A DNA stretch of 59,831 nt from Burkholderiaceae bacterium. Its GTDB lineage: Bacteria > Pseudomonadota > Gammaproteobacteria > Burkholderiales > Burkholderiaceae_E. The stretch spans positions 1 to 59,831 of the forward strand of contig JAMLIS010000017.1 in NCBI GenBank assembly GCA_023954015.1, given 5' to 3'. This document shows positions 47,160 through 56,460 of the stretch, piece by piece. Within the stretch, counting starts at the first letter, position 1. Each line of letters starts with the position of its first letter. The notes below the pieces were generated by a model. It was not told the origin of the DNA. It did no database searches and saw nothing but the letters and a program-made list of their open reading frames with translations. Both the position numbers and the translations under genes were made by a program.

Positions 47160-48798
47160 TCGGCAGCGTGCGCTGCTGCTCGCGCTGGCGCATCTCGACG
47201 CGGCGGATCTTGCCCGAGATCGTCTTCGGCAGATCGGCGAATTCGAGTCGGCGGATCCGCTTGTACGGCGCGAGCCGATCGCGACAGAAGCGCAGGATCT
47301 CGGCCGCTGTCGCCTCGTCGGCCGCGCGACCGGGGACGAGCACCACGAAGGCCTTGGGCACCGCGAGCCGCACCGGATCGGGCGAGGGCACCACCGCCGC
47401 TTCGGCGACCGCCTCGTGCTCGATCAGCACGCTCTCCAGCTCGAAGGGGCTGATCCGGTAGTCGCTCGCCTTGAACACGTCGTCGGCGCGCCCGACGTAG
47501 GTGACATAGCCGTCGGCGTCGCGCTGCGCGACGTCGCCCGTGTGATAGTGGCCCGCGCGCATCACCTGCGCGCTGCGTTCGTCGTCGTCGGCGTAGCCGG
47601 GCATCAGCCCGACCGGCTGCGCCGACAGATCGAGCGCGATCTCGCCTTCGGCGGCGGGTTCGTCGTCCGCGTCGAGCAGTGCGATGCGAAAGCCCGGCAA
47701 CGGGCGGCCCATCGAGCCGGGCTTCACCGGCTGCCCCGGCGAGTTGCCGACGATGCAGCTGGTCTCGGTCTGTCCGTAGCCGTCGCGGATCGTGAGCTTC
47801 CAGGCGTCGCGCACGCGCTGGATCACCTCCGGGTTCAGCGGCTCGCCGGCCGAGACCAGCTCGCGCAGCTGCACCGGCCAGGCGGCGAGATCCTCCTGGA
47901 TCATCATGCGCCAGACCGTGGGCGGAGCGCACAGCGTATTCACGCCGGCGCGCACGAGCTGGTCGAGCGCGCGCTTCGCGTCGAAGCGCGCCATGTCGAA
48001 GACGAACACGCAGGCGCCGGCGTTCCACGGCGCGAAGAAGCAGCTCCATGCGTGCTTGGCCCAGCCCGGCGACGAGATGTTCCAGTGGACGTCGCCCGGC
48101 CGCAGCCCGATCCAGTACATCGTCGACAGGTGCCCAACCGGATAGCTCTGGTGCGTGTGGCGCACCAGCTTGGGCTTGCTCGTCGTGCCCGACGTGAAAT
48201 AGAGCAGCAGCGTTTCGTCGGGACGCGTTTCGGCAGTCGGTGCGTACTTGGCGGACGCGTCGCCGGCGCCCGCGTAGTCGATCCAGCCGGGCGGCGGCGC
48301 GTCGACGCAGATGCGCGTGCGCTTGCCGGCGATGCCTTCGAAGCGCCCGGCATTGGCCGAGCGCGTGACGATGTGCGAGACAGCGCCGCGCTCGAGCCGG
48401 TCGGCAAGGTCGTCGCGCGTGAGCAGGTTCGTCGCCGGGATCATCACCGCGCCGATCTTGATGCAGGCGAGCATCGTCTCCCACAGCGCGACCTCGTTGC
48501 CGAGCATCAGCAGGACGCGCTCGCCACGGCGCACGCCGAGCGAGCCGAGCCAGTTGGCGACGCGGTTCGAGCGCTCGCGCAGTTGGGCGAAGCTACGGCG
48601 CGTCTCGGTTCCGTCGTCGGCCACGATCCACAGCGCGGTGTCGTCGTTGGCCTGCGCCATTTCGTCGAAGTGGTCGAGCGCCCAGTTGAAGCGATCGAGC
48701 CGCGGCCAGCGAAACGAAGCGGTCGCGGCGTCGTAGTCGTCGCGATGCGCGAACAGCAGGTCGCGGGCAGCGCGAAAGCGGGCGAGGTTCTCGTTCAT
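47116..48798 (-). CDS. AMP-binding acyl-CoA synthetase (medium-chain / AcsM type)
   Basis: The 560-residue enzyme activates a carboxylic acid with ATP and CoA. The AMP-binding P-loop is LLYFTSGTTSKPKLVRHTH (near 195-213). Other core motifs are IRDGYGQTETS (near 343), GHYHTGDVAQRDADGYVTYVGRADDVFKASDYRI and the C-terminal lysine motif PKTISGKIRRVEM (near 527). The HWNISSPGWAKHAWSCFFAPWNAGA stretch resembles medium-chain, benzoate or acetate-like ligases, so the acid chain length is not resolved. GGAGGAA precedes the ATG at 48798. It is divergent from the lipoamide-dehydrogenase-like gene and the acyl-CoA dehydrogenases, which suggests one fatty or aromatic acid catabolic locus. Confidence 0.91.
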   Translation of the reverse strand: MNENLARFRAARDLLFAHRDDYDAATASFRWPRLDRFNWALDHFDEMAQANDDTALWIVADDGTETRRSFAQLRERSNRVANWLGSLGVRRGERVLLMLGNEVALWETMLACIKIGAVMIPATNLLTRDDLADRLERGAVSHIVTRSANAGRFEGIAGKRTRICVDAPPPGWIDYAGAGDASAKYAPTAETRPDETLLLYFTSGTTSKPKLVRHTHQSYPVGHLSTMYWIGLRPGDVHWNISSPGWAKHAWSCFFAPWNAGACVFVFDMARFDAKRALDQLVRAGVNTLCAPPTVWRMMIQEDLAAWPVQLRELVSAGEPLNPEVIQRVRDAWKLTIRDGYGQTETSCIVGNSPGQPVKPGSMGRPLPGFRIALLDADDEPAAEGEIALDLSAQPVGLMPGYADDDERSAQVMRAGHYHTGDVAQRDADGYVTYVGRADDVFKASDYRISPFELESVLIEHEAVAEAAVVPSPDPVRLAVPKAFVVLVPGRAADEATAAEILRFCRDRLAPYKRIRRLEFADLPKTISGKIRRVEMRQREQQRTLPITRGAGEYFDEDFR

Positions 48799-48852
48799 GC
48801 GTTCCTCCGGCGGGGTGGGACAACCATACCGAAAAACCTCGCCCGCACGGGG

Positions 48853-48858
48853 TAAGAT
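48853..48858 (+). promoter_or_regulatory. Candidate -10 element giving a leaderless transcript
   Basis: TAAGAT ends 6 bases before the ATG at 48865, where transcription would start at or next to the start codon. No ribosome-binding site is visible upstream of this ATG. Confidence 0.35.
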
Positions 48859-48864
48859 CGTTCG

Positions 48865-50286
48865 ATGGACGAGGCGATCCTGGATGTCGTCGTCATCGGC
48901 GCGGGCACGGCCGGGCTGGCCGCCCTGCGCGAGATCCGCAAGCGCACCGAGCACTTCGCGCTGATCGACGACGGGAAGTGGGGAACCACCTGCGCGCGCG
49001 TCGGCTGCATGCCGTCGAAGGCGCTGATCGAGGCGGCCGACGCATTCCACCGGCGGCGAGACTTCGACGTTTTCGGCATTCGCGGCGCCGAGGCGTTGCA
49101 CGCCGATGTTCCTGCGGTGCTCGCGCGCGTGCGCGCGCTGCGCGACCAGTTCGTCGCCGGCGTGCGCAAGGTGACCGATACGCTGGGCGAGCGCGCGATC
49201 ACCGGGCGCGCGCGCATAGTCGCCCCCGACTGCATCGAGGTGAACGGACGCCGACTGCGCACGCGGCGCATCGTCGTCGCCACCGGCTCGGCGCCGGTCG
49301 TTCCCGCGCCGTGGCAAGCGCTGGGCGATCGTCTCGTCACTACCGACACGCTGTTCGACCGCGACGATCTTCCGGCACGCGTGGCCGTCGTCGGCATGGG
49401 CGCGGTCGGCGCCGAGGTCGCGCAGGCGTTGTCGCGCCTCGGCGTCACGGTGACCGCCTTCGGTTCGAGCGAGTTCGTCGCCGGGCTGGGCGATCCGACC
49501 GTGAATGCGACGCTGCTCGCGTCGCTGCGACAGGAGTTCGCCGTCCACGTGGGATTGCCGGCGGTCGTTTCCGAGGCGGACGACGGCAGCGTGCGCGTGA
49601 GCAACGGGCGCCAGGAAGTGCAGGTCGACGCGGTGCTCGCGGCGCTCGGGCGCCGTCCGGTGGTCGACGGACTCGGACTCGATGCGCTCGGCGTGCCGCT
49701 CGACGAGCACGGCGTGCCGCTCGTGGACCCCACGACGATGCGGATCGGCGCGTTGCAGGTCTTCGTCGCCGGCGACGCCAACGCGCACGCGCCGCTGCAG
49801 CACGAGGCCGCCGACGAGGGACACATCGCCGGGCTGATTGCCAGCGGTGCGGTGGCGCGTCGCTTTCGCCGGCGCGTTCCGATGTCGATCGTCTTCTGCG
49901 ACCCCGAGGTGGCCGTCGTCGGCCGGCGCTTCACGCAACTCGACAGCGGCGACGTGCTGGTCGGCGAGTACCGCTTCGAGCGCCAGGGCCGCGCGCGCAT
50001 CGAGCAGCGGGCCCGCGGCGTACTGCGGCTGTACGCGGCGCGCGGAATCGGACTGCTGCTCGGGGCGGAGCTGTGCGCGCCCGGCGGCGCGCACATGGCG
50101 CACCTGCTCGCGCTCGCGATGGAGCGCACGCTCACCGTGCACGACATGCTGCGCATGCCTTTCTACCATCCGGTGCTCGAAGAGGGGCTGCGCAGTGCCT
50201 TGCGTGCCCTTGCGTCGCAACTGCCGCCTTGCGGCGAATCCGATCTCGCCGGATGCGGGCCGATCGGAGCCGATGCGCTCGAGTGA
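48865..50286 (+). CDS. Dihydrolipoyl dehydrogenase-like flavoprotein
   Basis: The 473-residue pyridine nucleotide-disulfide oxidoreductase has an FAD site (VVVIGAGTAGLAAL, residues 8-21). A redox-active disulfide is at Cys43 and Cys48 (TCARVGCMPSK), the NAD site is AVVGMGAVGAEVAQAL near 175-190, and a FAD motif IGALQVFVAGDAN precedes the dimer domain. The catalytic His435 and Glu440 (YHPVLEE) are kept. All catalytic residues of lipoamide dehydrogenase are therefore present, but there are no E1 or E2 subunit genes nearby. The Ala-Arg-Val between the cysteines differs from the usual Leu-Asn-Val. A different disulfide or quinone substrate is possible. It is followed 22 bases later by two acyl-CoA dehydrogenase genes. 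Confidence 0.85.
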   Translation: MDEAILDVVVIGAGTAGLAALREIRKRTEHFALIDDGKWGTTCARVGCMPSKALIEAADAFHRRRDFDVFGIRGAEALHADVPAVLARVRALRDQFVAGVRKVTDTLGERAITGRARIVAPDCIEVNGRRLRTRRIVVATGSAPVVPAPWQALGDRLVTTDTLFDRDDLPARVAVVGMGAVGAEVAQALSRLGVTVTAFGSSEFVAGLGDPTVNATLLASLRQEFAVHVGLPAVVSEADDGSVRVSNGRQEVQVDAVLAALGRRPVVDGLGLDALGVPLDEHGVPLVDPTTMRIGALQVFVAGDANAHAPLQHEAADEGHIAGLIASGAVARRFRRRVPMSIVFCDPEVAVVGRRFTQLDSGDVLVGEYRFERQGRARIEQRARGVLRLYAARGIGLLLGAELCAPGGAHMAHLLALAMERTLTVHDMLRMPFYHPVLEEGLRSALRALASQLPPCGESDLAGCGPIGADALE

Positions 50287-50308
50287 ACCGACCTTCGGGA
50301 ACCATCGC

Positions 50309-51487
<1,179 letters not shown>

Positions 51488-51501
51488 TCGGACCGACGAC
51501 C

Positions 51502-52650
51502 ATGGACTTCCAGTACACCGAGGAGCAACGCCTGCTCGCCGACAGCGTCGGTCGACTGCTCGGGCGAACCTACGATTTCGACGCGCGCCGGGCGATCGTC
51601 TCGTCGCGCGAAGGCTTCAGCCCGTCCGTGTGGCGCGAGCTCGCGGCGATCGGCCTGCTGTCGGTGCCTTTTGCCGCCGAAGACGGCGGCTTCGGCGGCG
51701 GCGCGCTCGATCTCGTCGCGCCGATGCAGGCCTTCGGCGCGGCGCTGCTCGTCGAACCCTTCGCCTCGACGCTCGCGCCGGCGGGGCGGTCGATCGCCAC
51801 GCTGGGCACGCCGGCGCAGCGAGCCGCGTTCGTGCCGCGCATCGTCGACGGATCGGCGAAGCTCGCCTTCGCGCACGTCGAGACGCAACTGCGGCACTCG
51901 CTCGACGGCATCGCGACGACCGCGGCGCCGATCGAGGGCGGCTGGCGCCTGTCGGGCGAGAAGCGGATGGTGCTGCACGCGCCGATGGCCGATGCGCTCG
52001 TCGTCACGGCGCGTATCGCCGACGGACCCGGCTTCGCCGACGAGATCGGCGCCTTCGTCGTCGATGCGCATCGCAGCGGCGTGGCGATGAAGACTTTCCG
52101 TACCGTCGACGATCTTCGTGCCGCCGATGTCGCGTTCCGCGACGTCGCCCTCGACGCCGATGCCCGGTTGGGCGACGGCGATAGCGATGCGCGCGCAGCG
52201 ATCGAGGAAGCGATCGATTTCGCGGCCGCGCTGGGCTGTGCCGAGGCGGTCGGCGCGATCGACTACGCCAACGAGGCAACGCTCGGGTACCTGAAGACGC
52301 GCAGGCAGTTCGGCGTTCCGATCGGCGCGTTCCAGGCGCTGCAGCACCGGATGGTCGACATGACGATCCATGCCGAGCAGGCGCGCTCGATCATGTTGCT
52401 CGCCTGCGCGAAGGTGGACGCGGCGGCGCGCGGCGAGATCGACGCCGCCGAGCGAAGGCGCATCGTGTCGGCGGCGAAAGTGCTGGTGGGCACCGCCTGC
52501 CGTCACGTGGGACAGGAGTCGATCCAGCTGCACGGCGCGATGGGCATGACGGTGGAGACGAAGATCGCGCACGCGTTCAAGCGGCTGACGATGCTCGCGC
52601 AGCAGTTCGGCGACGTCGACCACCACCTCGAGCGCTTCGCGCGCGCCTGA
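51502..52650 (+). CDS. Acyl-CoA dehydrogenase, second of an adjacent pair
   Basis: The 382-residue protein begins MDFQYTEEQRLLADSVGRLL. It keeps the three-domain acyl-CoA dehydrogenase outline: LSVPFAAEDGGFGGGALDL, KTRRQFGVPIGAFQALQHRMVDM and CRHVGQESIQLHGAMGMTVETKIAHAFKRL. The middle beta domain is divergent, and the YSEPGSGSD-type segment is replaced by AFAHVETQLRH. A pair of unequal acyl-CoA dehydrogenases encoded back to back is the pattern of the heterotetrameric enzymes known from mycobacterial steroid degradation (ChsE types). This subunit may be the partner of the upstream one (inference). Confidence 0.9.
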   Translation: MDFQYTEEQRLLADSVGRLLGRTYDFDARRAIVSSREGFSPSVWRELAAIGLLSVPFAAEDGGFGGGALDLVAPMQAFGAALLVEPFASTLAPAGRSIATLGTPAQRAAFVPRIVDGSAKLAFAHVETQLRHSLDGIATTAAPIEGGWRLSGEKRMVLHAPMADALVVTARIADGPGFADEIGAFVVDAHRSGVAMKTFRTVDDLRAADVAFRDVALDADARLGDGDSDARAAIEEAIDFAAALGCAEAVGAIDYANEATLGYLKTRRQFGVPIGAFQALQHRMVDMTIHAEQARSIMLLACAKVDAAARGEIDAAERRRIVSAAKVLVGTACRHVGQESIQLHGAMGMTVETKIAHAFKRLTMLAQQFGDVDHHLERFARA

Positions 52651-52654
52651 GGCG

Positions 52655-52688
52655 CACGGACGACGCGATACCACGGACGACGCGATAC
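52655..52688. repeat. 17-bp perfect tandem duplication
   Basis: CACGGACGACGCGATAC occurs at 52655-52671 and again at 52672-52688, directly after the stop of the second acyl-CoA dehydrogenase, in the 165-base gap before the hibernation-factor-like gene. Confidence 0.9.
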
Positions 52689-52815
52689 GAGTGCTCGCCC
52701 GCTCGTGTCCGGTCGACTGCACGCAGGAATTCAGCCCTTCGGGCAGCTTGGTGTCCTGCCGCCAGGGATGACGGGCTGCTATGGTGGGTGCACGAAATTG
52801 CCCGAGGGAACGAAA

Positions 52816-53262
52816 ATGAGCCGTCCACCCGCTCTTGCCGACCGGCTGCCGAAGGCGGCGAAGCGCAGCGCCGGGCGAACGCCGGCGCCGCAGGTCCCGG
52901 CGAACATCCGCGTGTTCGGTGTCGACCTGAGCCGCGAGGAGCGCGCCGGCATCCGCGAGGGCCTGGGAGCGAAGCTCGGGAAATACGCAACGTCGATCGA
53001 GCGCGTCAGCGTGCGGGTAGCCGACGTGAACGGACCGCGCGGCGGAATCGACAAGGTGTGCCGGGTCAAGGTCGTGCTGAGCGGCCTGCCGAGCGTGATC
53101 TTCGAGAGCCGCGCAGCGTCGCTGAAGGATGCCTTGAACGGAGCGCTCGCCGGCATCGAGCGGGCGGTCCGTCGCAGTTTGCAGCGCCGGCAGACGAAGC
53201 CGTCGAAGGCGCGCGCCGGCACCGCAGCCCGCCCGGCCGCACCAGCGGAAGAGGAGCCCTGA
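52816..53262 (+). CDS. HPF/RaiA-family ribosome-associated protein
   Basis: The 148-residue protein has a basic N-terminal extension (residues 1-32). A single domain then matches the ribosome hibernation factor / sigma-54 modulation family (IRVFGVDLSREERAGIREGLGAKLGKYATSIERVSVRVADVNGPRGG), continuing with the second strand-helix unit ASLKDALNGALAGIERAVRRSL. It ends in a basic, Ala/Pro-rich tail. It lacks the C-terminal dimerisation domain of long HPF, so it would be a short-form factor. GAGGGAA precedes the ATG at 52816; an in-frame ATG 111 bases upstream would add an unlikely leader. It is followed by a CBS-DUF2267 gene. Confidence 0.82.
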   Translation: MSRPPALADRLPKAAKRSAGRTPAPQVPANIRVFGVDLSREERAGIREGLGAKLGKYATSIERVSVRVADVNGPRGGIDKVCRVKVVLSGLPSVIFESRAASLKDALNGALAGIERAVRRSLQRRQTKPSKARAGTAARPAAPAEEEP

Positions 53263-53264
53263 CC

Positions 53265-53282
53265 ATGTCAAGTGGTATCTGA
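53265..53282 (+). other. Five-codon reading frame with ribosome-binding site before the CBS gene
   Basis: ATG at 53265 is preceded by GAGGAG at a good distance, but reads only MSSGI before TGA. The CBS protein begins in another frame 12 bases later with GTG and no ribosome-binding site of its own. This is either a coupling minigene or the remains of the original start displaced by a frameshift. Confidence 0.45.
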
Positions 53283-53293
53283 GGCCACGCCTC

Positions 53294-54091
53294 GTGACGC
53301 TCGAACCCGACGCTCCCGTGCTCGAGGCGGCACGCGCGATCGAGCAGAACAACATCGGCGCCAGTGTCCTGGGTATCCTGACCGATCGCGATCTTGCGAT
53401 CCGTGTCGTGGGTCGGGGTCTCGATCCGCGCACCACGACCATCGGGGAAGTGATGACGACGAACGTCGCGTCGCTTGCGTCCACCGACAGCCAGGCGTCG
53501 GCCATCCGCCTGATGCTGAGGCGCAACGTCCGGCGCATCCCCCTCGTGGACGACGGGCGTTTCGTCGGGCTGGTCACGCTCGACGACCTGCTGCTCGACG
53601 AAGCCGCGCCAGTCGAGCGCCTGGCTGCCGTCATCGAGGCGCAGATCGGCGAGGGAGGCCCGGCGGCCAGCGCCCGATCGCCGGCGAGGAGACGAAGCGC
53701 AGCGCGCGCCGAAGCCACGTACCGGCGTCTCGTGCGCCAATTGCGGGCCGATGCCGGCCTCGACGAAGACGAGCAGGCGGAGACCGCACTCGGGCTCGTC
53801 CTCGAAGCGCTCGTGCGCAGACTCAGTCCCGACGAAGCCGACGACCTCATCGCGCAGCTTCCGTCGCTGCTGCAGCCGTCTCTCTACGCGCTTGCAACCG
53901 GCCCCGACAGGCTCGTCACCCGCGAGTCGATCGAGCAGGACCTTGCACGGCAGCTCGACCTGGGACCTGCGCGGGCCGCAAGACTTCTCGCCGCCGTCGG
54001 CGCGCTGATCGACCAGGCTGTCAGTCCGGGGCAGATGGACGACGTGCGCGGCCAGCTCCCGGCATCGCTGCGCGAAATCTTCTCGCGCTGA
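53294..54091 (+). CDS. CBS-domain protein fused to DUF2267, with shortened first CBS motif
   Basis: The 265-residue frame encodes a CBS pair (residues about 1-110), then a DUF2267 domain (about 140-262, ending LPASLREIF). The second CBS motif is normal (TNVASLASTDSQASAIRLMLRRNVRRIPLVDDGRFVGLVTLDD). The first lacks about 8 to 10 residues: EQNNIGASV runs straight into LGILTDRDLAIRV, where a strand of the type VVVDDGRLV is expected. The N-terminus is also short, and the start (GTG 53294) has no ribosome-binding site. CBS pairs bind adenosine nucleotides; DUF2267 is of unknown function. It could be a slightly damaged gene or a natural variant. It lies 31 bases after the HPF-like gene. Confidence 0.75.
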   Translation: MTLEPDAPVLEAARAIEQNNIGASVLGILTDRDLAIRVVGRGLDPRTTTIGEVMTTNVASLASTDSQASAIRLMLRRNVRRIPLVDDGRFVGLVTLDDLLLDEAAPVERLAAVIEAQIGEGGPAASARSPARRRSAARAEATYRRLVRQLRADAGLDEDEQAETALGLVLEALVRRLSPDEADDLIAQLPSLLQPSLYALATGPDRLVTRESIEQDLARQLDLGPARAARLLAAVGALIDQAVSPGQMDDVRGQLPASLREIFSR

Positions 54092-54137
54092 TCCCGTATT
54101 CGCGGTCGACCCCTGCCGCGATCGACGCGCCGCTCGG

Positions 54138-55601
54138 TCAGGCCGCCCCGGGGGCCGATGTCGACGTCGACGGCGGGGACTGACCGCCGCTCGCACTCGA
54201 GCGATGCGAGCCGAGGGCTTCGCCGGTACGGGTCGCCGTCGCGGCGTCCTGCGTGCCGGGCTCGCGCGGGGAAGCGGGTTGCGCCTCGTCGCGGGCAGCC
54301 GGTGCCGCACCGTGCCGCTCGTCGGGCAGCAGCCGAGACGCCGGCAGGCTCAGCACGAAGGTGCTGCCCCGGCCCGGTGCGCTGTCGAAGCGCAGCTGCC
54401 CCTGGTGGCGCGCCATGATCCGCTTGACGATCGCCAGGCCCAGTCCGGTGCCGCCGGTCGCGCGCGAACGACCGCGATCGACGCGATAGAAGCGCTCGGC
54501 CAGCCGGTGCAGGTGCTCGGGCGGAATCCCGATGCCGGTGTCGCGCACCGAGATGCGGCCTTCGGCGTCCTGCACGCGCCAGTGGACCGAAATGCGACCG
54601 CCTTCCGGCGTGTAGCGGATCGCGTTGCTGAGGAGGTTGCGCACCGCGTTCTCGAGCTCGCCGGGCGAGGCGAGGACGCGCCGCGGACCGTCGATCGTGA
54701 CCGCGATCGCGTGCCGGCCTGCCGAGATCTCGCGGGCCTCGTCGACCAGGCGTTCGAGCAGCGCGGCGACGTCGACCGGCTCGTCGTCGAGCGGCTGCGT
54801 GTCGCTCTCCAGCGAGGAGATCGTCAGCAGGTCGTCGACCAGACGCTGCATCGTCCGGCTCTGTTCGAGGATCGATTCGAGGTGTTCGCGGCGCTGCCCG
54901 GCATCGGGATCGAGCGCGAGCAGCGATTCGGCGACGCCGGCGATCACGGTGACCGGCGTGCGGATCTCGTGCGAGACGTTCGCGACGAAATCGCTGCGCA
55001 TCGCGTCGAGCTTCGCGCGCTCCGTGACGTCGCGCGTGATCAGCAGCTTCTGGTCGCCCTGTGCACGATGCACCAGCAGCTCGTAGATGCGTCCGGGCCG
55101 TCCGGGGAGCTCGACGCGCAGCGAATTGCGCGAATCGTTGGCCTGCAGCAGGCCGGCGAGATCCGGCTGGCGGATGAAGTGATGGATCGGGCGACGCGTC
55201 CCGAAGATGCCGTGCAGGCTTTCGGCCGCATCGTTCGCCCACAGGACGTGGTCGTAGCGATCGAGTACGACGAGGCCGTCGGGCAACTGGTCGACCGCCG
55301 CATGGATGCGCTGCAGTTCGGAGGCGAGCTCGCTCTGCGCATCGGCTTCCTGGCGCGCGAAGCGCGACAGCCGCGCGACCAGCGCGCGCCACGGACCGTA
55401 GCCGACCGGCAGCGAGCGGTTGCGCGGCAGCGCCGCCCAGTGGTGCACCCGTGACAGGTACACGGTTTCGCTGAGCGCGTAGACGACGAGCACCGTGCCC
55501 AGCCACCAGACGGCGGCGCGCTGGGAGACGTAGAGATCGAGCAGCGCGGCGACCAGCATCGCGACTGCGAGTGCCGCGAGATTGCGAAACACGAGGCGCA
55601 C
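54138..55601 (-). CDS. phoR: PhoR-type sensor histidine kinase
   Basis: The 487-residue kinase begins with two hydrophobic stretches (LAALAVAMLVAALLDLYV and AVWWLGTVLVVYALSETV), then a PAS-like domain (VDQLPDGLVVLDRYDHVLWANDAAE). The HisKA box FVANVSHEIRTPVTV has phosphorylated His211. The HATPase domain has the N box NAVRNLLSNAIRYTPEGG, DTGIGIPPEHL and GGTGLGLAIVKRIM. The architecture is that of PhoR, the phosphate sensor. GTG at 55601 with GGGAA upstream is chosen; the frame is open to 56003, but that part has no family character. A Pro/Ser-rich tail of about 60 residues follows the kinase. No phoB response regulator gene is adjacent. Confidence 0.87.
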   Translation of the reverse strand: MRLVFRNLAALAVAMLVAALLDLYVSQRAAVWWLGTVLVVYALSETVYLSRVHHWAALPRNRSLPVGYGPWRALVARLSRFARQEADAQSELASELQRIHAAVDQLPDGLVVLDRYDHVLWANDAAESLHGIFGTRRPIHHFIRQPDLAGLLQANDSRNSLRVELPGRPGRIYELLVHRAQGDQKLLITRDVTERAKLDAMRSDFVANVSHEIRTPVTVIAGVAESLLALDPDAGQRREHLESILEQSRTMQRLVDDLLTISSLESDTQPLDDEPVDVAALLERLVDEAREISAGRHAIAVTIDGPRRVLASPGELENAVRNLLSNAIRYTPEGGRISVHWRVQDAEGRISVRDTGIGIPPEHLHRLAERFYRVDRGRSRATGGTGLGLAIVKRIMARHQGQLRFDSAPGRGSTFVLSLPASRLLPDERHGAAPAARDEAQPASPREPGTQDAATATRTGEALGSHRSSASGGQSPPSTSTSAPGAA

Positions 55602-55757
55602 GGCGTTCCCGGGCGTTGACGCGAACTGCGAGAGTGCGGGGCTCGGCTTCGCACGAGGCGACGGCCTATCCCGCGCACGGTTTCGATCGACCGGTCGGGG
55701 CGCCAGGAGCAAGCACGAGCCGCGACCGCCGGATGTGCACGTGGACGTGCGCGGGTC

Positions 55758-55763
55758 AATATA
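55758..55763 (-). promoter_or_regulatory. Candidate -10 element for phoR
   Basis: TATATT on the minus strand, an unusually AT-rich hexamer in this region, lies about 157 bases before the phoR start in the gap after thpR. No good -35 is seen. Confidence 0.25.
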
Positions 55764-55797
55764 CACGCGATCCACGCACGCTTCGCCGGGCAGCCGG

Positions 55798-56454
55798 TCA
55801 CGGCGACTGTTTTCCGCCGGCTCCGGGATGCGTCCAGCGATAGCGATGCTGCGGCGTCGAATCGGCGCCCGATGCGCCGAGCGCCAGCGACCACGTGCGT
55901 GCGACGATGCGTCGCGGGGCCGGCTCTCGTGTTCCGGCGTCGCCGCTGCCGCCTGCATTCCAAGGTCGGCCGAACGTCTTCGCGCCGCGCACGAGCGTCG
56001 CATGCAGCTGCAGCGGCCGGTCGTCGAAGTCGATGCGCGCGGCGCGCAGCCGCGCGCGGATTTCGTGTGCGAGCCGATGCGCGAATGTGCCCGCCGGCGG
56101 CGCGCGGGGCTCGTCCGCCGGCGGGCCGATCCACAGGACGCCGCGCCCGAAGCTGCCCAGGCGCGACAGCGCGAGGCGTGAACCGCCGTCGTCGCCGCCG
56201 TCTGCCGGCGCGTCGCTCGCCTCGAAGCGCCGCGGCAGTCCGCGCAGGATCGCTTCGAGCGTCGGCCGCTCTTCGAGGCGACGCGTGCCGACGAAGGCGA
56301 GCGTCAGGTGGATGTCGGGCGCCGCGAACGGGTGGCCGCCCCAGCGTTCCGCCGCCTCGACGGCCAGCGTCGCCAGTTCGTCGGCTGCCGCCCGATCCGG
56401 GCGCAGCGCGTAGAAGAACCGGGCCTGCGGCACTTTCGACCGGGCCGTCGCCAC
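55798..56454 (-). CDS. thpR: RNA 2',3'-cyclic phosphodiesterase (2'-5' RNA ligase) ThpR
   Basis: The 218-residue 2H phosphoesterase has its two catalytic histidine motifs, HLTLAFVG (near 49) and HATLVRG (near 152), and the FYALRPDRAAADEL start typical of ThpR. The enzyme opens 2',3'-cyclic phosphates on RNA and can ligate tRNA halves in vitro. An Asp/Gly-rich insertion lies near residue 85. It begins 6 bases after the manC stop, so the two form one transcript. Confidence 0.9.
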   Translation of the reverse strand: MATARSKVPQARFFYALRPDRAAADELATLAVEAAERWGGHPFAAPDIHLTLAFVGTRRLEERPTLEAILRGLPRRFEASDAPADGGDDGGSRLALSRLGSFGRGVLWIGPPADEPRAPPAGTFAHRLAHEIRARLRAARIDFDDRPLQLHATLVRGAKTFGRPWNAGGSGDAGTREPAPRRIVARTWSLALGASGADSTPQHRYRWTHPGAGGKQSP

Positions 56455-56460
56455 GGCGGT

